A DNA stretch of 64,000 nucleotides from an uncultured Clostridia bacterium (GTDB lineage Bacteria; Bacillota; Clostridia; Christensenellales; Aristaeellaceae). Below are positions 24,131 to 33,017 of the stretch, piece by piece. The DNA is taken from assembly GCA_934663595.1 (NCBI GenBank), contig CAKUKM010000001.1:62001-126000 (forward strand), in the 5' to 3' direction. Both the position numbers and the translations under genes were made by a program. How positions within the stretch are numbered: the stretch's first letter is position 1; each line of letters begins with the position of its first letter. The notes under the pieces are model-generated. The model made no database searches, was not told the DNA's origin, and saw only the letters and a program-made list of their open reading frames with translations.

Positions 24131-25783
24131 TCAGACGCTCATCTTTTCCGATCCGCGCGTGCAGATCAGATAGAGCACCAGGCAGACGATGGTCAGAAGC
24201 GTGGTCACGGTGGCGAACGCCGAGGCCGTGCCGTAGGAGCCGAGGCCGATGTTGTTGTACGTATTCAGCGTCAGCGTGATCGTCGAATTGTTGTACAGGA
24301 AAATGCCCGAGGACATCTCCGTAATGATCGATACGAAGCTCAGAATCGCGCCGGAGACGACGCCGCTGGTCATCTGCGGAACGGTTACGCGAATGAACGT
24401 CTTGAGCTTCGACGCGCCCAGGCTGATCGCCGCTTCCTCGGTGCTGATGGGAATTTGCATCATTGTCGCGGTGGCTGATCGGCTGGTATACGGCATTCGG
24501 CGAATGACCAGCGCGATAATCATGATCGTCATCGTTCCGGTCAGCGAGAAATACTTCGTATTAAAGCCCAGAATCAGCGCAATGCCGATAACCGCGCCCG
24601 GCATGATGTACGGCAGCATCGAAATCGTGTCCACCGTATGGCTCAGCGCGCTCGAGCGGCGCACGACGAGGTACGCGATCAATACCGCGATCACGATGAT
24701 GATCACCAGCGAAAGCGTGGAAATCACCAGCGTGTTCTTGATCGAGCGGCCCATCAGCTTGCGGATCGCGTTCTGATAGTTCGAAAGCGAATACGTCGCC
24801 TGCGCGACCTGACCCTTGTAATCGCGGAAGGAATCGACGATGATGTAGAACTGCGGAAGGAGCGACACGGCGATCAGCAGATAGCAGTACGCGTGCATCA
24901 GCACGCCGCCCACGCCCTTCGGGTTCTTCTTCTGAATCGGGTGCAGCGAGTTGATCGTGAATTTGAACCGCGAGGTCGCAAATTTCTGAACGAGGAACAC
25001 AGCCGCCGTCAGGATAATTGCCAGCACGCTCACCGCCGAGGCGAAGTTGTAGTCCGCGCCGACCTCGCTCAGGAACGAGTCGTAAATCAGCACGGGGAAG
25101 GTCTTGTAGCCCTCGCCGATCAGCGCGGGCGTGCCGAAATCGGCGAACGCGCGCATGAACACGATCAGCGCCGCGGCGAGAATCGTGGGCGCGGTCAGGC
25201 CCATGACCACCTTGAAAAAGCGCTTTACGCCCGAGCAGCCGAGGCTTGCGGAGGCCTCGAGCAGGCTCGCGTCAATGTCCTGAAACGCGCCGTTCATGTA
25301 AATCATGACCAGCGGGAACAGCTTCAGCGACTGCACCAGCAGTATTCCGCCGAAGCCGTAGATAGAACCGATGCGGATGCCGATTCCCTCGAGCAGCTTG
25401 GTAATGACGCCCGAGCGGCCCAGCAGCATGATCCACGAATACGCGCCGATGAACGGAGCGGACATCGTGCACAGAAGCGCCGTGACGAACAGTATTTTCC
25501 GGCCCTTCAGGTTATAGAACGAGAAGAAATAGGAAAACGGAACGCCCAGCAGCAGCGAGATCACCGTAACCGCGCCGGAAACCTTGAAGCTGTTCAGAAT
25601 CGTGGCGTAATAATACTTCTTGGAGAAGAACTTTACGAACGCCTTCATCGTAAAGCCGGTTTTTTCCGTGTAAAACGCCTCCCACAAAAGGCGCACGCAC
25701 GGATAGATGAAGAACAGCGCGAACAGCAACAGCAGGCCGAGGCCGAGCGCCGTCCAAATATCCCATCTGCGCTTCGCTTTCAC
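24131..25783 (-). CDS. ABC importer permease, fused tandem domains (FbpB-like)
   Basis: A 550-residue membrane protein of about 12 segments, made of two BPD_transp_1 domains in one chain. Each has an EAA-like loop that contacts the ATPase: EASASLGCSGVKRFFKVVMGLTAP near residue 190 and EEAAISLGASKLKTFIRVTVPQM near residue 460. Such fused permeases are usual for FbpB and related iron(III), thiamine or phosphonate importers. It starts 3 bp after the ATPase gene stop, so the two are tightly coupled. Confidence 0.92.
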   Translation of the reverse strand: MKAKRRWDIWTALGLGLLLLFALFFIYPCVRLLWEAFYTEKTGFTMKAFVKFFSKKYYYATILNSFKVSGAVTVISLLLGVPFSYFFSFYNLKGRKILFVTALLCTMSAPFIGAYSWIMLLGRSGVITKLLEGIGIRIGSIYGFGGILLVQSLKLFPLVMIYMNGAFQDIDASLLEASASLGCSGVKRFFKVVMGLTAPTILAAALIVFMRAFADFGTPALIGEGYKTFPVLIYDSFLSEVGADYNFASAVSVLAIILTAAVFLVQKFATSRFKFTINSLHPIQKKNPKGVGGVLMHAYCYLLIAVSLLPQFYIIVDSFRDYKGQVAQATYSLSNYQNAIRKLMGRSIKNTLVISTLSLVIIIVIAVLIAYLVVRRSSALSHTVDTISMLPYIMPGAVIGIALILGFNTKYFSLTGTMTIMIIALVIRRMPYTSRSATATMMQIPISTEEAAISLGASKLKTFIRVTVPQMTSGVVSGAILSFVSIITEMSSGIFLYNNSTITLTLNTYNNIGLGSYGTASAFATVTTLLTIVCLVLYLICTRGSEKMSV

Positions 25784-25786
25784 GCC

Positions 25787-26905
25787 TTACCGCACCTCCG
25801 CTTCGTTGTGCACGCCGCGCATCAGGCTCAGCTGCGTTTCGGCGTCGAACACGTTCGCCTTGTCCGCGTTCAGCGTAAGCCGCACCTTCGTGCCCGGCTC
25901 GAGGATGGAATCGATGCGGGATTCCTGAATGATTTCCGCCTCCTCGCCGGTTTCCATTTCGACGAAATAGTGCGTGTTCAGGCCGAGGAATACGCTGTCG
26001 CGAATGACCGCGCGAATGCCCTCGCCGCTCAGATCCGTATTCACCAGCAGCTCCTCCGGGCGCGCGGAGAGCACGATTTTGCGCTCCTTTGCCGGCGCTT
26101 CCGCGATATTCGCAAACGGAACCGTGTAGCCGTTTGAAAAGCGCACCGCCGCGCCGCCTGCGCCGGGGATGAGGGAGGCGTGAATCAGGTTGGATTTGCC
26201 GATGAACGTCGCCACAAACAGGTCTGCCGGGCGCTGATAGATGTCCTTCGGCTTTCCGCAATGGCGAATGACGCCCTCGCTCATGACCGCGATGCGATCG
26301 GAGATCGCCATCGCCTCTTCCTGATCGTGGGTGACGTATACGGTGGTGATGCCGACCTCGCGCTGAATGCGCTTGATAACCGTGCGCATTTCCACGCGGA
26401 GCTTCGCATCAAGGTTGGACAGCGGCTCGTCCATCAGAAGCACGTCCGGGCGAATGACCAGCGCGCGGGCGAGCGCGACGCGCTGCTGCTGGCCGCCGGA
26501 GAGGCGGTCGGGCATGCGATCGGCATATTCATCCACGTGAACCAGCTTCATGAATTTGTCCGCCTCGTCGTGCGCGACGTCGCGGGAGATGCGGCGATTT
26601 TTCAGGCCGAATTCCACGTTCTTGCGAACGGTCATGTTCGGAAAGATCGCGTAATTCTGGAAAACCATGCCGATATTGCGCTTGCCGGGGTCCATATCGT
26701 TGATTTTCTTGTCGTTAAAGTAAAAGGAACCGCCCTCGATCGTGTTGAAGCCCGCGATCATGCGCAGAAGCGTGGTCTTGCCGCAGCCGGACGGGCCCAG
26801 CAGCGTGAAAAACTCGCCGTTGTGGATATCGACGGACAGATCGGGGATAATCGTTTTCTCGCCGTAACGCTTCACGGCGTTCTGAATGTGAATTTCTACG
26901 CTCAT
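25787..26905 (-). CDS. ABC importer ATPase (FbpC/PotA-like) with TOBE domain
   Basis: A 372-residue nucleotide-binding subunit. Walker A GPSGCGKTT (about 38-46), Q-loop VFQNYAIFPNMTV, signature LSGGQQQR, Walker B VLLMDEP, D-loop SNLDA and switch His in VTHDQEEA are all present. Residues 240-372 form the C-terminal TOBE_2 regulatory domain. It is the first gene of the operon; substrate binding protein is last, which inverts the common A-B-C order. A promoter lies 78-105 bp upstream with palindromes beyond it, fitting regulated uptake. Confidence 0.92.
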   Translation of the reverse strand: MSVEIHIQNAVKRYGEKTIIPDLSVDIHNGEFFTLLGPSGCGKTTLLRMIAGFNTIEGGSFYFNDKKINDMDPGKRNIGMVFQNYAIFPNMTVRKNVEFGLKNRRISRDVAHDEADKFMKLVHVDEYADRMPDRLSGGQQQRVALARALVIRPDVLLMDEPLSNLDAKLRVEMRTVIKRIQREVGITTVYVTHDQEEAMAISDRIAVMSEGVIRHCGKPKDIYQRPADLFVATFIGKSNLIHASLIPGAGGAAVRFSNGYTVPFANIAEAPAKERKIVLSARPEELLVNTDLSGEGIRAVIRDSVFLGLNTHYFVEMETGEEAEIIQESRIDSILEPGTKVRLTLNADKANVFDAETQLSLMRGVHNEAEVR

Positions 26906-26982
26906 TCAATAGCCTCCCGATAAATCAAACGACGCGCGGAGAATGAAAATAAAAGCCACGCTCGAGTAACGCGTCTTCAACT

Positions 26983-27010
26983 ATTATATCATGAATTTGT
27001 AAAAACGCAA
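26983..27010 (-). promoter_or_regulatory. Promoter of the ABC importer operon
   Basis: Minus strand TTGCGT (27005-27010), 16-bp spacer, TATAAT (26983-26988). Confidence 0.65.
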
Positions 27011-27030
27011 TAGGAAATTGAATGTTTTAG

Positions 27031-27077
27031 CGCCAAATTGGCGGCAAATGCGCACAATTACAATTAAAGATTTAATT
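27031..27077. promoter_or_regulatory. Two palindromes in the divergent promoter region
   Basis: CGCCAA-A-TTGGCG (27031-27043) and AATTAAA-GA-TTTAATT (27062-27077) are perfect inverted repeats, located upstream of both diverging promoters. They are candidate operators; no regulator gene is adjacent. Confidence 0.5.
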
Positions 27078-27153
27078 CATGCGGCGAAACAGCCGCGTTC
27101 GAAATTAACATTTGTAGGTGGAACGAACGGGGGAAAAGTGGTAAAGTAATATG

Positions 27154-27162
27154 TGATAAAAT
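27154..27162 (+). promoter_or_regulatory. Extended -10 promoter of the 12-kb operon
   Basis: TGATAAAAT matches an extended -10 33 bp upstream of the TTG start; no clear -35. Confidence 0.45.
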
Positions 27163-27194
27163 AGGCTGGTATCAGACTCCAAGGAGGTAGCGCC

Positions 27195-29042
27195 TTGAAC
27201 CTTTCCGATCGCATTGAATCGCTGCTGATGCAGGTGCAGAAGCCCGCGCGCTATATGGGCGGCGAATTCAACTCGGTAATGAAAAATCCCGCGGACGTGG
27301 ACGTGCGGTTTGCGTTCCTGTTTCCGGACACCTACGAAGTGGGCATGTCGCATCTGGGCATGAAAATACTCTATCACACGATCAATCGCCGCGCGGACGC
27401 GTGGTGCGAGCGCGTGTTTTCGCCGTGGGTGGACATGGCGGAGCTGATGCGCGCAAACGATATTCCGCTGTTTTCGCTGGAATCGCGCACGCCGATTCGG
27501 GAATTCGACATTCTCGGCGTGACGCTTCAATATGAAATGAGCTTTACGAACATCCTGGACGCGCTGGATATGGCGGGCATTCCGCTGCGCGCGGCGGATC
27601 GAACCGACGGCCCGTTCGTGCTGGTCGGCGGCCCGTGCGCGTTCAATCCGGAGCCGCTGCATGCGTTCGTGGATCTGGTGGCGCTCGGCGACGGCGAGGA
27701 CGAGACGCATCAGGTGATCGACTGCTATAAGGAATGGAAGAAATCCGGCCTGCCGCGGGCGGAATTTTTAAAGATGGCGAGCCGGATCAAGGGCATTTAC
27801 GTGCCGAGCCTGTACGACGTGACCTACAATCCGGACGGCACGGTTCAGGCGATTGCGCCGAAGGACGGCGCGCCCGCAGTGGTGCGCAAGGCGATGGTTT
27901 CGGATCTGACGGCGGCGGATTATCCGGAGAAGCTGATTGTGCCGTTCGGCGAGGTCGTTCACAATCGCATCATGCTGGAAATCTTCCGCGGCTGCACGCG
28001 CGGCTGCCGCTTCTGCCAGGCGGGCATGATCTATCGCCCGGTGCGCGAGCGGAGCATGGAGCGCCTGATGGAAATCGCCGAAAAGCTCGTTTCTGCGACG
28101 GGCTACGACGAAATTTCGCTGATGAGTCTGTCGAGCGGCGACTATTCGTGTCTGCCGGAGCTCGCGCACAAGATGGTCGAGACGTTCGCGCAGAAGCGCG
28201 TGCGCATTTCGCTGCCCTCGCAGAGAATCGACAATGTGCTGACCGACACGCTGAAGGAGACGCAGAAGGTCAAAAAGACGGGCCTTACGCTCGCGCCGGA
28301 GGCGGGCACGCAGCGATTGCGCGACGTAATCAACAAGGGTGTTACGGAAGAAGACCTGATTCGCTCGGTCACGGACGCGTTTGAAAACGGCTGGTCGTCG
28401 GTCAAGCTCTATTTCATGCTGGGCCTGCCGACGGAGACGGACGAGGATGTGCTCGGCATTGCGGATCTGGCCGAAAAGGTGCGCCGGTGCTATTTCTCCG
28501 TGCCGAAGGAGAGGCGCGCGCCGGGACTGCGCATTACGGTCAGCGCGTCAGTATTCGTTCCGAAAAACTTTACGCCGTTTCAGTGGTCGGCGCAGATGGA
28601 TTATGATTCGGTTGTGCGCCGCCAGCAGCTTTTGAAGGACGCGCTTCGAAAGATCAAGGGCGTGGATTTCAAATACCATGCGCCGGACGTGAGCTATATC
28701 GAGGCGGTGTTTGCGCGCGGCGACCGGCGCCTGGCCGACGCGCTCGAGCGGGCGTACCGGCTGGGCTGCAAAATGGACGGCTGGTCGGATCAATTTAAAT
28801 ATGAAGCGTGGCTTCAGGCGTTTCGGGACGCGAATGTGGATCCGGACTTTTACGCCTGCCGCGAGCGCTCGACGGACGAGATCCTCCCGTGGGATCATCT
28901 GGACGCTGGCATTACCAAGGATTTCCTGAAGCGCGAATGGGACAGGGCGCAGAAGGGCGAGACCACGCGCGACTGCCGCAAGGGCTGCGTCGGCTGCGGC
29001 GTGAATCGGTATGAGGAGGCGAAGGGCGTATGCGCGCGATGA
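27195..29042 (+). CDS. TIGR03960-family B12-binding-like radical SAM protein
   Basis: A 615-residue radical SAM enzyme. The N-terminal part resembles a B12-binding fold (MGGEFNSVMKNPADVDVRFAFLFPDTYEVGMSHLG), followed by the radical SAM core with CTRGCRFCQAG near residue 270 (CxxxCxxC cluster). The C-terminal part ends with a Cys-rich CRKGCVGCGVNRY. Function is unknown; the family is almost always next to TIGR03936 and rng, suggesting a role in RNA or ribosome modification. The start is TTG 27195, with AAGGAGG 7 bp upstream and no nearby ATG. First gene of the long operon; it overlaps the next by 13 bp. Confidence 0.9.
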   Translation: MNLSDRIESLLMQVQKPARYMGGEFNSVMKNPADVDVRFAFLFPDTYEVGMSHLGMKILYHTINRRADAWCERVFSPWVDMAELMRANDIPLFSLESRTPIREFDILGVTLQYEMSFTNILDALDMAGIPLRAADRTDGPFVLVGGPCAFNPEPLHAFVDLVALGDGEDETHQVIDCYKEWKKSGLPRAEFLKMASRIKGIYVPSLYDVTYNPDGTVQAIAPKDGAPAVVRKAMVSDLTAADYPEKLIVPFGEVVHNRIMLEIFRGCTRGCRFCQAGMIYRPVRERSMERLMEIAEKLVSATGYDEISLMSLSSGDYSCLPELAHKMVETFAQKRVRISLPSQRIDNVLTDTLKETQKVKKTGLTLAPEAGTQRLRDVINKGVTEEDLIRSVTDAFENGWSSVKLYFMLGLPTETDEDVLGIADLAEKVRRCYFSVPKERRAPGLRITVSASVFVPKNFTPFQWSAQMDYDSVVRRQQLLKDALRKIKGVDFKYHAPDVSYIEAVFARGDRRLADALERAYRLGCKMDGWSDQFKYEAWLQAFRDANVDPDFYACRERSTDEILPWDHLDAGITKDFLKREWDRAQKGETTRDCRKGCVGCGVNRYEEAKGVCAR

Positions 29043-29698
29043 TTCGATTTGGCAAGCAGCCGCGCCTGCGGTTTATTTCGCACCTCGACCTGCAGCGCTT
29101 TTTCCAGCGCGCGCTGAACCGCACGGGCCTTCCGATCGCGTGGACGCAGGGCTTTAATCCGCATCCGGTGATGTCGTTCGGCTCCGCGCTCGCGCTGGGC
29201 TGGACGAGCGAATACGAAATCGTGGATTTCAAGCTCGCCGCGCCGATGGGCCGAAAGCGCGTGGAGGACGCGATGCGCGCGTCGCTGCCGGTGGATTTGC
29301 CGGTTCTTGAGGCGCGGCTGGTGGACGATAAGCATCCCGCGCCGATGGCGATGGTGCGCGCGTCGGATTACCGCATCGAGGTGCTGGGGGACAATCGGGA
29401 GCGCATTCTGGATGCAGCGGATGCGTTTGTAAACCGCGAATCGGTCATGGCGATTCGCAAGACCAAATCCGGCGAGAAGGAAGTGGACATTCGTCCGCTC
29501 GCGCTGTCGGTCTGCTGCGCGGACGGCGGGATCGACGCGCGGCTGCAGCTGACCGAGCGCGATACGCTGAAGCCCGATCTGCTGATTGCGTCGCTTTCCG
29601 AGCTGGCCGGAGTGGAAGCGCCGGAAATCCGCGTGCATCGCAAATGCCTGCTGGGCATGGACGAATCGGGCGCGCTGAAGCCGCTGATGGAGCTGTAA
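29030..29698 (+). CDS. TIGR03936-family (DUF2344) radical SAM-associated protein
   Basis: A 222-residue DUF2344 protein. It begins with IRFGKQPRLRFISHLDLQRFFQRALNRTGLPIAWTQGFNPHP, the signature of the family, and has no cysteine cluster of its own. It is fused to or encoded after TIGR03960 in many Firmicutes and thought to be its partner. AGGAGG is 10 bp upstream of ATG 29030; ATG 29039 is an alternative. It overlaps the radical SAM gene and abuts rng without a gap. Confidence 0.88.
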   Translation: MRAMIRFGKQPRLRFISHLDLQRFFQRALNRTGLPIAWTQGFNPHPVMSFGSALALGWTSEYEIVDFKLAAPMGRKRVEDAMRASLPVDLPVLEARLVDDKHPAPMAMVRASDYRIEVLGDNRERILDAADAFVNRESVMAIRKTKSGEKEVDIRPLALSVCCADGGIDARLQLTERDTLKPDLLIASLSELAGVEAPEIRVHRKCLLGMDESGALKPLMEL

Positions 29699-31174
29699 AT
29701 GGAGAAAAGAATTCTCTTGGAAACGGTCGCGGACGAGACGCGCCTTGCCGTAATGGAGGATGGCGCGCTGTGCGAGCTGCATCTGGATCGCCCGGGCGAG
29801 GAAAAGCTGACGGGCAATCTCTATCTCGGCCGCGTTCAGAACATATTGCCCGGCATGAACGCCGCGTTCGTCGATATCGGGCTGGATAAAAACGCGTTTC
29901 TGTATGCGGGCGACATTCCGCTGGATTCGCCGGAGCTCGCCGCGCGCGTGAAGGAAACGCGCATCGAGCGCATGATTCGCCCCGGACAGGAAATTCTGGT
30001 TCAGGTGATCAAGGAGCCGGGCGGCACGAAGGGCTGCCGAATCTCCAGCCACATCACCATTCCGGGGCGCACGACCGTGCTGCTGCCGACGGTGTGCTAT
30101 GCGGGCGTATCGAAAAAGATCGCCGAGCCCGAGGAACGCGAGCGGCTGTATGCGATCGCGCGGAAGCTCTCCGAGGAGAGCGGCATGGGCGTCATTGTGC
30201 GCACGGCGGCCGAGGGCGCGGACGAAGAAACGCTGAAACAGGATTACGCCTCGGCCTGCGCGCTCTGGCGCGAGATCGACGCGCGCGCGCGCTGCGCAAG
30301 GGCGCCCAGGCGAATCGATTCCGGCGGCAGTCTTCCGCTGCGGGTGGCGCGCGACATGCTGGATGAATCGGTCTGCGCGATCGAGGTGGACGGCCAGGCG
30401 CTGTTTGAAGAAACGCGGCGCTATGTTCGCGCGCTTGCGCCGGATTACGAGCGCCTTCTGCATTTGCATACGTCCGAAACGCCGCTGTTTGATCTGTATC
30501 GCGTGGACGCGCAGATGGATCGCGCGATGAGCCGGATGGTGCGGCTGAAGAGCGGCGGCACGCTCGTCGTGGACGAGACGGAGGCGCTTGCGGTAATCGA
30601 CGTCAATACCGGCAAATACGTGGGCAAAAAATCGCTGGACGATACGATATTCAAGCTCAACTGCGAGGCGGCGGAAGAGATTGCGCGGCTGATTCGCCTG
30701 CGCGATATCGGCGGAATCATCATCATCGATTTTATCGATATGAGTTCCTCCGAGCAGCGCGAGGAACTGCTGAGCCTGCTGCGCGAAAAGCTGAAGGCCG
30801 ACCGCAACCGCACGAACGTAATCGGCTTTACCGGGCTGGGTCTGGTCGAGATGACGCGCAAAAAGGTGCGCCCGCCGATTACGAAGCAGCTGATGCATCT
30901 CTGCCCCGCGTGCATGGGCGCGGGAATGGTGGAATCGCATGAAACCACGGCGCGAAGGGCGATTCGCCAGCTCTGGACGCGCGCGCGTCAGGGCCGGCAG
31001 GGCGCGTATCTGATCGAGGCCGCGCCGCCGGTTGCCGGCTGGATTCGCAAAATCGGCGCGCCGGACGGCATTTGCGCCTACGTCCTTTCGGACGAGCGGC
31101 TTCCGGAAAACGAATTTCGCCTGTCGCCGGCGGACGAGCGCGCGATTCAGGCAAAAGCAATACGATTGAAATGA
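29699..31174 (+). CDS. rng: Ribonuclease G/E-family endoribonuclease
   Basis: A 491-residue single-strand-specific endonuclease of the RNase E/G family. An S1 domain is at the N-terminus (NLYLGRVQNILPGMNAAFVDIGLDKNAFLY), followed by the sensor/RNase H-like region and the DNase I-like catalytic part with metal-binding Asp in LAVIDVNTGKY and IIIIDFIDM near residue 345. CPACMGAGMV near residue 402 is the Zn-link that joins dimers. The length and lack of a C-terminal scaffold fit RNase G. Usual downstream rplU-rpmA genes are replaced by miaB. Confidence 0.93.
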   Translation: MEKRILLETVADETRLAVMEDGALCELHLDRPGEEKLTGNLYLGRVQNILPGMNAAFVDIGLDKNAFLYAGDIPLDSPELAARVKETRIERMIRPGQEILVQVIKEPGGTKGCRISSHITIPGRTTVLLPTVCYAGVSKKIAEPEERERLYAIARKLSEESGMGVIVRTAAEGADEETLKQDYASACALWREIDARARCARAPRRIDSGGSLPLRVARDMLDESVCAIEVDGQALFEETRRYVRALAPDYERLLHLHTSETPLFDLYRVDAQMDRAMSRMVRLKSGGTLVVDETEALAVIDVNTGKYVGKKSLDDTIFKLNCEAAEEIARLIRLRDIGGIIIIDFIDMSSSEQREELLSLLREKLKADRNRTNVIGFTGLGLVEMTRKKVRPPITKQLMHLCPACMGAGMVESHETTARRAIRQLWTRARQGRQGAYLIEAAPPVAGWIRKIGAPDGICAYVLSDERLPENEFRLSPADERAIQAKAIRLK

Positions 31175-31184
31175 GGATACAAGC

Positions 31185-32588
31185 ATGAGGGAACCGATTC
31201 ACGTGCCGGAGAGCGAGATGCTCAAGCAGCGCGAATATATGAAGCTGGTGGAAGCGATGACCGAGCGCCCGCAGACGTTCCACATCGTTTCGATGGGCTG
31301 CCAGATGAACGAGCGCGATTCGGAATCCATCGCCGGAATGCTCACGGAAATGGGCATGACGCGCGAGCCCGTGCGCGAGCAGGCGGATCTGATTCTCTAC
31401 AACACCTGCTGCGTGCGCGAAAACGCGGAGAACAAGGCGCTCGGCAACGTGATCTGGCTGAAGGAGCTGAAGAAGGATCGGCCGAACCTCCTGATTTGCG
31501 TCGGCGGCTGCATGACGCAGGAGGAAGGCATGGCGCGGGTCATGAAGGAAAAATATCCGTTTATCGACCTGATTTACGGAACCCACAATCTCTATCGCCT
31601 GCCGGAATACCTCTATCGCGTGCTGCGCGACCGTGCGCCGGTGGTCGAGGTGGAGCAGATCGACGGCGAAATCGTCGAGGGCATGCCCGAAATGCGCTCC
31701 AGCAAATACAGCGCGTTCGTCAATATCATGTACGGCTGCAACAATTTCTGCACGTATTGCATCGTGCCGTATGTGCGCGGCCGCGAGCGCTCGCGCGAGC
31801 CGGAGGCGATTCTCGACGAGGCGTTGCGCCTGCGCGATTCCGGCGTTCAGGAGATCATGCTGCTGGGCCAGAACGTGAATTCCTATCGCGGCGGCGGCGC
31901 GGAGTTCGCCAATCTTCTCTATCGGCTCGACCGGCTGGAGATTCCGCGAATTCGATTCATGACCTCGCACCCGAAGGATCTGTCCGACGATCTGATCGGC
32001 GCGTATCGGGAATTGAAGCACCTGATGCCGCATTTGCATCTGCCGGTGCAGGCGGGCGACGATGAAATTCTAAAGCGCATGAATCGCCATTACACGCGGG
32101 AAAAATATCTCTCGGTGGTGGAAAAGCTGCGCGCGGCGCGGCCGGAGCTCGGCCTGACGACCGATATCATCGTCGGCTTCCCGGGCGAAACCGAGGCGCA
32201 GTTTGAGAAAACGATGTCGCTGGTGCGGCAGGTGCGCTATGATTCGGCGTACACGTTCATCTATTCGCCGCGCGTGGGCACGGTCGCCGCGAAGATGCCG
32301 GACGGCGTGAGCGCGGAAGAAAAGTCGGAGCGCATTCAGCGCCTGATTGCGCTGCAGCAGTCGATCACCGCGGAGGTGCTTTCGGGTATGGTCGGAAACG
32401 TCGAGCCCGTGCTGGTCGAGGGCGTATCCGCGCGCGACGCGGGCTCCGTCGGCGGAAAGACGCCGCGGGCGATCATGGTGAATTTCCCGGGCGACGAATC
32501 GCTGATCGGGAAGACGGTCCATGTAAAAATCACATCCGCCGGCCGCAATACGCTGCGCGGCGAAATCATCAAAGGGGAGGCAAATTAA
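31185..32588 (+). CDS. miaB: tRNA-2-methylthio-N6-dimethylallyladenosine synthase MiaB
   Basis: A 467-residue methylthiotransferase that adds ms2 to i6A37 of tRNA. Three-cysteine auxiliary cluster residues: SMGCQMNERDSE, NTCCVRENAENKA and CVGGCMTQEEG. The radical SAM cluster is YGCNNFCTYCIVPYVRGRE near residue 185. The C-terminal TRAM domain is TVHVKITSAGRNTLRGEI. MiaA, which makes the i6A substrate, is encoded in the same operon. It starts 10 bp after rng. Confidence 0.96.
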   Translation: MREPIHVPESEMLKQREYMKLVEAMTERPQTFHIVSMGCQMNERDSESIAGMLTEMGMTREPVREQADLILYNTCCVRENAENKALGNVIWLKELKKDRPNLLICVGGCMTQEEGMARVMKEKYPFIDLIYGTHNLYRLPEYLYRVLRDRAPVVEVEQIDGEIVEGMPEMRSSKYSAFVNIMYGCNNFCTYCIVPYVRGRERSREPEAILDEALRLRDSGVQEIMLLGQNVNSYRGGGAEFANLLYRLDRLEIPRIRFMTSHPKDLSDDLIGAYRELKHLMPHLHLPVQAGDDEILKRMNRHYTREKYLSVVEKLRAARPELGLTTDIIVGFPGETEAQFEKTMSLVRQVRYDSAYTFIYSPRVGTVAAKMPDGVSAEEKSERIQRLIALQQSITAEVLSGMVGNVEPVLVEGVSARDAGSVGGKTPRAIMVNFPGDESLIGKTVHVKITSAGRNTLRGEIIKGEAN

Positions 32589-32981
32589 ATGGACAATGTA
32601 TTTCAGAAGACGCGCGAGCTCGGCGAGGCGCTGCTGGCGAGCGAAACCTATCAGCGCATGAAGGCGGCCGAGGATAAGGCGATGCAGAACGCGCAGGCGG
32701 CGGGCCTGATGAGCGACCTGCTCGAAAAGCGCAGCGGCATTCAGCAGCTGATGCAGCAGGAAAACCCGGATGCGGGCGCGCTGAAGCGCCTGTCGGACGA
32801 GATGGACGAGATCCAGGAGCAGCTGCGCATGATGGACGATATCGTGGCGCTTACGGAGGCGCGGTCGGAGTTTACGTCGCTGATCAACCAGGTCAACCAG
32901 GTGCTGCAGTTCATCGTGACCGGCAAGATGGATTCCGGCGACTGCGCGGGCGACTGCTCCAGCTGCTCCGGCTGCCATTGA
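32589..32981 (+). CDS. YlbF/YmcA-family protein with C-terminal cysteine cluster
   Basis: A 130-residue DUF964 (YlbF/YmcA) protein, mostly helical, with a heptad-like middle region. In B. subtilis the YlbF-YmcA-YaaT complex binds iron-sulfur clusters and steers RNase Y mRNA cleavage and Spo0A phosphorylation. Here the tail DCAGDCSSCSGCH supplies four Cys within 12 residues, suited to a metal cluster. RBS AAAGGGGAGG is present; the gene abuts miaB and precedes mutS. Which paralogue this equals is unclear. Confidence 0.82.
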   Translation: MDNVFQKTRELGEALLASETYQRMKAAEDKAMQNAQAAGLMSDLLEKRSGIQQLMQQENPDAGALKRLSDEMDEIQEQLRMMDDIVALTEARSEFTSLINQVNQVLQFIVTGKMDSGDCAGDCSSCSGCH

Positions 32982-33017
32982 TTGAAATTCCGCAAGATAA
33001 AGAAGAGGTGAATACCC

